From: Gautieria morchelliformis
Lineage: Eukaryota > Basidiomycota > Agaricomycetes > Gomphales > Gomphaceae
NCBI GenBank assembly: GCA_015179125.1
Contig: WHVA01000553.1
Coordinates: forward strand, 1-64,000
Direction of reading: 5' to 3'
Length of the DNA: 64,000 nt
Each line of letters opens with the position of its first letter. The first letter of the stretch is position 1. Under the pieces are notes generated by a model that saw only the letters and a program-made list of their open reading frames with translations, ran no database searches and had not been told where the DNA came from. A program made the translations under genes and the position numbers. Positions 55,998-64,000 of the stretch are shown in pieces.

Positions 55998-57173
55998 GTT
56001 AAGAGCTGCGACACAGCCCCCCAGTCGAAAGATTGAACACCTGTTGCTCCTCACAAGGAACAACGTCAAAAACGACGAGCACCTGAAGATAATCAGGACT
56101 CGGAATACTCGAGCTCAAGTCAAAAGAGCTTGAGGACAAACACCGCTGATGAAACAACGGTGACTGTGTGGCTGAACAATCAGCTACACGAAGCAACCCA
56201 ATGCATCGGCCATGCCGATGCGAGGAATGAGCAGATAGGCTGCGAGCTGGAGAACATGGCAGACGGAATCACCAGCATAGTCACGACAGCACGTGGACTA
56301 GCAAGGTCGCTCGTGGGCCTGCGAGCGTCGCTGGCGGAATCCTGCACAGACGTGCGCCAGAGCAACACAGAGATTGCCAGCGTAAGGGCGACGCTACAAG
56401 CCCTGGAAGACAAGAACGAGCGTTGCTGCCACCAAGGGTCACATAGAGTGACAGACAGCGGGAGTGACAGCACCACTGAAGATCAGTGTGAAGCGCATGA
56501 TTGGCGATGAATGCCGCCGCCGAACATCCCGTCCGTGCAGGACGTACGGTTCAGGAATGAATCAAGAGGCCACGGGAGCAACACGGCCCCAGCAAGGGAT
56601 GGCAAAACCATCCAACAGGCGATCCGTGAACAGGTGGCCTTGGAGGTCGACTCCGAGGACACGGCTGCGAGCCTGGAGCTCGAAGTCAAACACTGGCAAT
56701 GGAAAGAGGTGCAAGCCACCCATCGCTACATGCGTGCCCTGGAGCTGCACAGGCAACACACCGAAGAGGCGGTGTCCCGAGCGCAGACCACCCAGCTGCT
56801 GAACGAGCAGCAGGAGCATGTCATCCAGGAGGCTAGGCAAGCACGTTCTGCTCTCTCGAGCAGATTACGAGTCCAAAACGCGGGATTGACAGGGGACACC
56901 CGACATCAATCCCTGTGAAGCAGTGAGCAGTTAGAAACTGCCCCACCACGCACCGCTGTAGAGCTGGGCGAAAGTTCAGTCAAGGCATCCTGGATCAAAT
57001 TGAAGGCCCACAAGAGCCATATGACGGCGTCACACGGATGATCCATGTAGCGCTCGCAGATGCTGCAGACACGGACCCTGAAAAGTCCGTGCTCGTGAAA
57101 GCCGGCATAAAGCTGGCACATCCTGAGCCATACGCTGGAGGTTCAGACTTCGAGGAATTCGAGGGGTTCGTAG

Positions 57174-57671
57174 TGTTGGGTGCATTTATGCTCCTGCACC
57201 AAAATCAAGCATAATATATTCAATTTGTTGTATGGTGTTTCAATCTCTTCTCACATTGTTCTTGTACCATGCATCCATTTCTCTGATTATTTTCGAAATT
57301 TTCCTGTCACTCCCTACCTCTCCATTTCATTTTGTTATTTCTATTTTCACAAGCGGCTGCACCCAGCGGAGTCTGAAATGACTTCGACGCGCAAGCTCTT
57401 GGGCGCTAAAGAGCCGGGTAGTAGTACATGCACAGTGAGACAGATTTCCCCCTCTTTCAGTGACAACTAAATTCACTGAGAGAGGCAAGTAAATTAGTCT
57501 AGTGTTCTTTCGATTTATTGACCTAGAAATCCTCTGTAGTGAATTAATTTCTAGGTAGTGTATAATATATTTACAGTGACAACTAAATTCACTGAGAGAG
57601 TGAATTAATTTCTAGTCTATTCTTTTGAGCAACAAGTCCATACCTACTGCCTATAATTCCTGTCCTCTACA
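57174..57671 (-). mobile_element. Solo LTR, 'TGTAGAGGACAGG' family, inverted, in gag
   Basis: 498 bp on the minus strand, with the exact 5-bp duplication CGTAG at 57169-57173 and 57672-57676. Same family as the copy at 55460-55997 but the opposite orientation, so the two are independent insertions. Confidence 0.95.
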
Positions 57672-58779
57672 CGTAGCGGGCACTTGAGGTGGCTCAAGAT
57701 GAACTGCACTAGGGCCAACCACCATGCAGATGCAGGTGGACTACCTGGGCACTCGCCTAACTGGCGAGGCCCAAGAATGGTTCGTTCGAAACATTAAGTG
57801 TTTCGATTGTCAGGTCCGTGAATGGACCTTGGAAATGGCTATGCAAGGGCTGCAGAAGAGATTCATGCACACCCTCACATATCACCACCGCGTCGAATTT
57901 GTTCGATGCGGTCATGCAAGGCATGAAGACCATTCAGGAAATGCTGAACGAGCTCACAAAGTACTCGGCGCGGATGATACAACCGCCTGACGAATACACA
58001 CTCTGGAGATGGTTCATGTCAGCATTGCACGATACCTTGCGCAATGAAGTCCTGAAGAAAGGCTACAATGCCGAGTCCAGCTCGATCGAGCAGCTCTTCG
58101 AAGCTGCCCAAATGATCGAGGAAGCATCCCGGTATAACCAAGGGATGCGCCGGGCAGAAACTGTGGCCGCAATGGCCATCACATCATGGCTTGCGAGGAG
58201 CAAGTCGACCACACAGTCGGGCTTCAACAAGCCCACTGCATTCCAGGCAAACAATGCCTTCCGCCGACCCATGGCGACAAAGCCACTACAAACGGGTCGC
58301 CCGCCTGAGGTGTTGGGAAGCTCGGCAAAGCCGAGCTGCCCGCAAAAGCCATCTGGCTGCCCTCCAGATAGGCCACAAAATTCCCATAGCAGCGCAAGCT
58401 GCTTTGAATGTGGCCAGACAGGCCACATCAAGGCTAATTGCCCGCGCCTGAAGCCGAAAGTATGGACAGCGGCTGTACGGCAGGATGACGTTGAGGGTCT
58501 GGAGGATCCCATCGATACCTCTCTTCAAGACATTGAAGAGGGGGAAGGTGACCCTCAGGAAACTGAGGATCAAGAAGGGAATGCAAGCCAGCAGAAGCCT
58601 GGGAGCCGGAACCATCCCAATACTATGATTGGGATGAAGACACGGCAGACAATCAGACTGCCTACAGATCCAGCGCGATTAGAATCGCGCAGGTAGACGA
58701 GACAGCCACAGTCATGGCTGCTTGAATGACGGCCCCAGACAAGGCGGCCAAACCGATGTATCATCATTGGAGCAAACAC

Positions 58780-61700
58780 TGCACGTGACAGGTACAGCTG
58801 CACAGCGAAAACCATACCCTGTCAGGGTACTGGGAAATCGGTGGCACAAAGGCCCACTGTCTACTAGACAGTGGAAGTGAAGGGGTACTGCTATCCCCCA
58901 AATTCACGCATGCCACTGGCATAAAAACATTTGCCTTGAAACAGCCAATTGCCCTGCAATTGGTGAGCATCGATAGTCGATCAATGATCAACTACGTGAC
59001 AAACATGACCATTAGATTTGGTCGTGAAACAGTCGAAGAATACTTCAATGTGGCGAACGTTGAATACTACGACGCTATCTTGGGGACTCTGTTCATAAGG
59101 AAACTAGGAGTGACCCTGGACTTTGCCAGTCCAGGGACGATCCATGTGGGGAATGAAATCATCTCCACAGGAAAAGTAAGCTTCGGCGACGAAAAATCGT
59201 TGAAGAATGGCGCAGACCCAAAGGTGAGTAGAATCACCTCGGGGCCCATGCCCCCCCTGGCCAATTGAAGCCAGGAGGACGAGTCGCAAGACTCGTCCTC
59301 ACCCTCTCCCTACACCCATAGGGAGAGACGCTGTCATCTCACGATGAAAGTGCCAGAAAAAAGGAAAAAGCCACCGAGCGCCAGGGGTCCAAACAGATGT
59401 ACATGGTGCTTGATGGCTGCCCAAACCACAACCATCGTCCTCACGGATGATGACATCCCTCGCTTGCATGAGGAATGGATGGACAAGATCGCCAACCTCA
59501 TTGGCGGTATTCCATTGGAACTTCCTCCTTTACGGGAGGTGAATCACGAGATCAATCTTATTGATCCTGACAAATGCATGTGGTATAGACTACCCAAGTG
59601 TCCTGAACACTTCCATGAGGAATTGTCCGTAAAGCTAGAATGATACACCACTGCGAAGTGGTGGATACTGGCAGTGGCCCATCAAGCAGTGCCAATGCTG
59701 TGTGTACCGAAGAAAAACGGTACACTAGGTACCGTCTTCAACCTGCGACAGCAGAATGAGAACACGGTGAAGGACGTGACACCCTTTCTGGATCAGGATG
59801 TTATCAGGAGCGATGTTGCTCGCTGTAAATACAGGTCGAAACTTGATATGTCAGAGGCATACAAGCAAATCTGTATTCGTCCTGAAGACGTCCCAAAGAC
59901 AGCCTTTGCGACGATCCTTGGCATGTTCAGGAGCCAAGTGATACAGATGGGGGACTGCAACGCCCCATTGATGTTTCAACATCTCATGATGTCAATATTT
60001 CATGACTGCATAGGTCGCTTTGTCCATGTATACATGGATGATATATTCATCTTCTCACACTCAATACAAGAGCATGAGGAACAGCTCCACATAGTCTTCA
60101 ACAGACTACAGAGCAGCCATATCTTCTTAAGCAAAAATAAGTTTGATCTCTATTCGGAAAGAATGGAGTGCCTTGGCCATATCATAGATGGCCAAGGAGT
60201 TCACATGGATGGTGATAAATGCAACACATCTGCGAGTGGAGGAGGCCTCGCACGTTTAATGACATACAGAGGTTCCTCGGCCTCATCCAATACCTGGCAC
60301 ACTACATGCCAGATGTCAGCGCATACACCACCCCCTTATCGGGATGTGTGCGCAACCACCATCCATTTGAATGGACACCATTGCTGGACAAATGCTTCCA
60401 CAGCATAAGGGCATTGGCCTGCAAGGCCCCGATCCTGCATCCAATCGACGCACAGAATGCAGACCCGATATGGGTCATCACCGACGGTTCAAAATCTGGT
60501 GTCAGAGCCGCCTACGGCCAGGGACCAGACTGGAGAACCTGTCGACCAGCTGGCTTCTTGTCAAAGAAGTTCAGTGTTGTGCAGCAACCCTACAGAACAC
60601 ACGAGCATGAAACCATCACCGTGCTCAAGGCCCTCATGACATGGGAGGACAAACTCCTATGGCGGAAGTTCACCCTAGTCACGGACCACAAGGGTCTCGA
60701 GTACTCCGAGACCCAAAAGAACCTGTCACATAGACAGGTCCGGTGGTGGGAGTTCCTATCCCGCTTCAATTACAACACCATCCATGTTGATGGCATTGAG
60801 AACAAAGTAGCGGACTGCTTATCCCGCTACTATGAAAGTGACATGGGTGATTAGAAGCACCTGGACCATGTCTTTGTAAACGCAGATGCACGACTAGACC
60901 CAGATGGCGAGCTAATGCCCACCGACCAATACATGGAACTGCATACAGCAGCTATGAGGCGATCAACTTGCCTCGTGGAGAATAACAGAGCCACAAACAT
61001 TAGAAGCAGTGGCCATGAATGAAGGCTCTGCCAAGGAACCCTGCCATGACGGGTCGTTGCCAGACAACAACAACAACAACGACATCCACGTCATTGCGAC
61101 AAGCAATGATGGAGCCTCCCTACGCATAAGCGTAGAAGAAAACATGGACCTGCCAAAGGTCCTACGTGACTCCTACCATAAGGAGGCCATATTCGTGAAG
61201 ATCATGGTGAACCTGGATGCACATCCAAAATTTGGCATCCAGGATGGGCTGATTTGGACAAAGAAGCAGCTCAAGAGGGATGTCATAGCCATCCCTCAGA
61301 ACATATTTCAAGGGGGAAGGAGGCTGATTGAAATCATAATCGATCACGCCCACCAGATAATTGGCCACTATGGTCAACTGAAAACTTCGAACTACATTTG
61401 AAGAACATACTGGTGGCCCAGTATGGCCTCAGACATCAGGGCATTCTGCACTTCATGTGCGAAGTGTCAGACTACCAAGACAGGCACGCAGCGGCCTGCA
61501 GGGCTACTGCATAGCCTGCCCATACCTGATAGACCATGGCAATCTATCGGTATCGATTTCATTGGCCCACTGCCCAAATCGAATGACTGTGACTACCTCA
61601 TGGTAATCATAGATAGACTCACATCTCATGTACACCTCGTCCTGACAACGACGAGTGTGACAGCCAAAGGAATAGCCTGGCTATTCCTGAAAGAGGTCGT

Positions 61701-62158
61701 AAGACTTCATGGAGTCCCAGACTCCATAGTCTCGGATTGAGACTCGAAATTCACGTCCATATTCTGGCGTGAGCTCCAACGACTCATGGGGATGAAACTC
61801 CTCATGTCCACTGCATTCCATCCTCAAATGGATGGTGCGACCGAACAGGCAAACTGTTCGATAGGTCAGGTCCTTCGATCAGTCGTCAAGGACAATCAAA
61901 AGGACTGGGCCAACAAGTGTCCAATGGTTGAAGTTGCATTAAACAGCAATGTCAGCTTGACAACGGGGTTTGCACCCTTCGAGCTGAACCACGGATATAT
62001 GCCATGGATCGACCTACCAATGGCCACGGACACTCCATTCAAGGGAGTGATGAAATTTGCACATCAGGCTCGATGGAACCTGATGGCAGCACATGATGCA
62101 GACGTTTCATGCTAACAAGAAACGTCGCGAAGGGGACATGTATGCGGTGGGAGACCGC
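58780..62158 (+). pseudogene. Gypsy pol relic 2 (protease-RT-RNase H-integrase)
   Basis: The aspartic protease motif LLDSGSEG is near 58857. Reverse transcriptase covers about 59640-60230 (PMLCVPKKNGTLG, KLDMSEAYKQICI, YMDD at 60031-60042). RNase H follows (TDGSKSG, LVTDHKGLEY), then integrase with HQIIGHYG...CTSCAKC, IDFIGPLPKS and DGATEQANC. In-frame stops lie at 59641, 60852, 61399 and 61738, with frameshifts near 60215 and 62095. The end of integrase and the chromodomain are missing: an LTR starts at 62159. Same family as 2446-5527. Confidence 0.9.
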
Positions 62159-63188
62159 TGTCAAGATTGGTTTTTAGGCGTTAATATTGTGTATTAGTGA
62201 ACACAGCGAATGCCCAAATAACTTGTGCGAATAAGTGTGCTGTTTGGCGAATAAGGTGAACCAATAAATGTTCAGAAGATAAGACGGCTGCCCAAACGGA
62301 GCTCGCCCTATCTACAGTCGTAGCGAAGTAGCCCATGGCACATGACGATGTAACATGCAAGGTGTCACAGAAAGGTTGTTTAAGTAGCAACAATCCTTTC
62401 GCTGGCGAAGGCGCTCCTTTGGAGCCCTTCACCAACAGCACAGATAATAGTTCGAAGGCTAAGGTAACGAAGGTTAAGTACGAAAACTCACCAGTGGTGC
62501 TTAAGTCCTCCTCTGGTTGAAGATAGAAATCTATAGGAGAGGGCTCAAGACGATGGTCACAGTGAGGTCAAGTTTTGCACAAGATAGACATATGATAATT
62601 GAACTGGGGAATATACATGCAAATGGAAACTACTTATATCTAATGCTCATATGATATCAGTGAATAGGAAAGAGGCCGTCTGGAGTCAGGGTTGGATAGG
62701 GGTGCGCAGTCATGATACAAATAGATGAAACACAGATACAATAGAATGAAAGAGGAGTGCAAACATGAAATGACAGGGAGGAAAGGGGACGAAGGTACTT
62801 ATGTATGAAAACACGCCTTGGGACCTGCATATACGCTACCCTGCACGGACTCTTCATCTGTTGGGTTGATCCCACACGACCTACGGGTAGGATGTTCCGT
62901 GAATGCATTCCGGCCATATGAACACCTAAAGGGGTTGGATTGGGAAGATGATGGGGCCAGTGATGAACCATCACACCGGGTAGAGGGTGTCAATCGTGTT
63001 TGATGGCGTGCCTGCTGGCGAATGATACGAGCAGCAAATGGTTGTTCAGCAAATGCAGCGAAGAGCGAATGTAGTGAACATAGAGGAGGAGTGGTGGAAG
63101 GGAAGGGTGAACTCGAGCGAACATACAGGAGGAGCAGTGAAGAGGAAAGTAGAGATAGCTGAGTAAGGGGAATAAACGGGTCATGACA
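62159..63188 (+). mobile_element. LTR, 'TGTCAAGATTGG...GGTCATGACA' family (copy 2)
   Basis: 1,030 bp with TG...CA ends. The left flank is ACCGC (inside integrase) and the right flank TCTGT, so there is no target duplication, and the pol sequence does not resume on the right. The 3' side has been lost or rearranged. Confidence 0.85.
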
Positions 63189-63907
63189 TCTGTTTCGGTT
63201 AACAGCATCCATGCCTGTCACCCAGCAGCCTCTACCCCCTTCTTTGAAGACGGTCCATTTTGTCCATTTTTTTTGGCAAACTTTACATGGGAGGTTAATC
63301 AAAAATGTCATGTGATACAGCATATATAAGTATATAATATATATTATAAGAGTATTAATAACAACATATAGAAATATATAGTAGTATTTATAAGGAGAAT
63401 AATAGATGTTATTAGAATATTTTGTGTATATTTAAACATCTCGGAGAGATATATACATATGAGAGGGTATTAGACTACGATATAAAGTAATAGTACTTGG
63501 ATAGATACTTGTAATAGATATGAGTAGGGAGTATTAGCATGAATAGTTATAATGATATAGTCTACATTAAAAGTTGATGGAAAATAAGAAGACAGATTCT
63601 TGTCGGCAGAGCAGAGCTGCCACTCTGAGCTCGGAAGGGATAAAAGGAGGATTATTTATATCCCAACAATGAAATTGCCATGTTTTCACCATCTTCTTTT
63701 CTATAATTTGAGAATAAAATGGATGAAGCTACATGTAATACATTTTTTTTCAACCACCTGCCATGCAATGGACAGAGCAGGTTGCTGTGGCTTCAGGGAG
63801 ATACCCTTGGATGCTGCAGGCCATCTGGGATATCTTATCAAGTATAGTAACCACTTGGAGTTCAAGACTATGGAGGTTGGTGACATACTTCTGTATGGCA
63901 AGCAGGC
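63189..63907. other. AT-rich spacer, no gene seen
   Basis: 63310-63590 is strongly AT-rich with TATATAA-type text. The rest has no coding signal; a 128-codon frame at 63600-63986 crosses into an LTR and is not supported. Confidence 0.5.
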
Positions 63908-64000
63908 TGTAAGGGCAACCCTTGCTGGCTGTGATGATCACACTACCACACAACTGACAGAGGAGAACTCCAAAGTATATACATAACTGAGCATAATACA
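63908..64000 (+). mobile_element. LTR start, 'TGTAAGGGCAACCC' family (copy D, cut by window end)
   Basis: It begins TGTAAGGGCAACCCTTGCTG and follows copy C through GATCACACTACCACACAACT and AACTCCAAAGTATATACATA before the window ends. Confidence 0.75.

Larger units (their letters stand above)
55193..58696 (+). pseudogene. Gypsy gag relic 2, split by two solo LTRs
   Basis: It starts MADATLGSGPKE at 55193, with an acidic N-terminus. A coiled-coil region (about 56130-56900) and the retrotransposon gag core follow: EPYAGGSDFEEFEGFV before 57173, then MQMQVDYLGTRLTGEAQEW, REWTLEMAMQGLQKRFMHTL, MLNELTKYSARMIQPPDEYT and EEASRYNQGMRRAE. The CCHC zinc knuckle is CFECGQTGHIKANC (about 58400-58442). Frameshifts occur at about 55320, 56510, 56920, 57677 and 57890. 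LTR insertions at 55460-55997 and 57174-57671 interrupt it. Non-functional. Confidence 0.88.

Noticed and set aside
55460-57671. A composite element bounded by the two TGTAGAGG LTRs
   Set aside because: They are in opposite orientation and each has its own 5-bp duplication, so they are independent insertions into gag.
53548-63188. One full-length retrotransposon bounded by the two TGTCAAG LTRs
   Set aside because: The left LTR has its own perfect CCCAT duplication, so it is a solo insertion. The gag-pol inside belongs to the TGTAAATA family.
63310-63590. Centromere- or telomere-like AT-rich sequence
   Set aside because: Only ~280 bp, with no telomeric repeat and transposon fragments on both sides.

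Overview
The window looks like a piece of a filamentous basidiomycete genome, most likely an agaricomycete. Genes are cut by many short introns (mostly 45-70 nt, GT-AG). Fungal-type genes are present: a New1/Elf1-type EF-3 ABC ATPase, a COT1/ORB6-like NDR kinase and an unconventional G-alpha. Both flanks are packed with Ty3/Gypsy LTR retrotransposon debris. No tRNA, rRNA or CRISPR array was found.

Layout. 1-10.4 kb is transposon-derived: a 387-bp foldback repeat, LTR fragments, a broken Gypsy pol followed by an additional large ORF and its 3' LTR, then minisatellites. 10.4-50.7 kb is a genic island: a gene-end remnant, an FKBP prolyl isomerase and RPL39 (head to head), a membrane-anchored methyltransferase, a multispanning membrane protein, a D-amino-acid oxidase, an atypical G-alpha, TSR1 and a mitochondrial transcription factor B/MTF1-like protein (head to head), two single-pass membrane proteins flanking a membrane-anchored GH18 chitinase, a foldback element, the EF-3-like ABC protein, a 5-kb stretch without recognisable genes, and a homeobox gene head to head with an NDR-family kinase. 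51.9-64 kb is a second transposon block: a relic of the same Gypsy family, invaded by at least three other LTR families, whose 5-bp target duplications can be read directly.

I built exon models by hand. They close in frame for FKBP, RPL39, the methyltransferase, DAO, TSR1, the MTF1-like gene, chitinase, homeobox and the 19-exon kinase. Three genes (G-alpha, EF-3-like, multispanning protein) each show one frame anomaly, so either they are damaged or the sequence carries single-base errors.

Functional themes are ribosome biogenesis and translation (RPL39, TSR1, EF-3-like), cell wall and polarity (chitinase, two single-pass proteins, NDR kinase) and signalling or transcription (G-alpha, homeobox). 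They are typical housekeeping neighbours rather than an operon-like system. The least ordinary material is in the repeats: the extra ORF behind pol, the nested solo LTRs, the nested foldback element, and the kinase gene with very large, repeat-filled introns and tiny exons.
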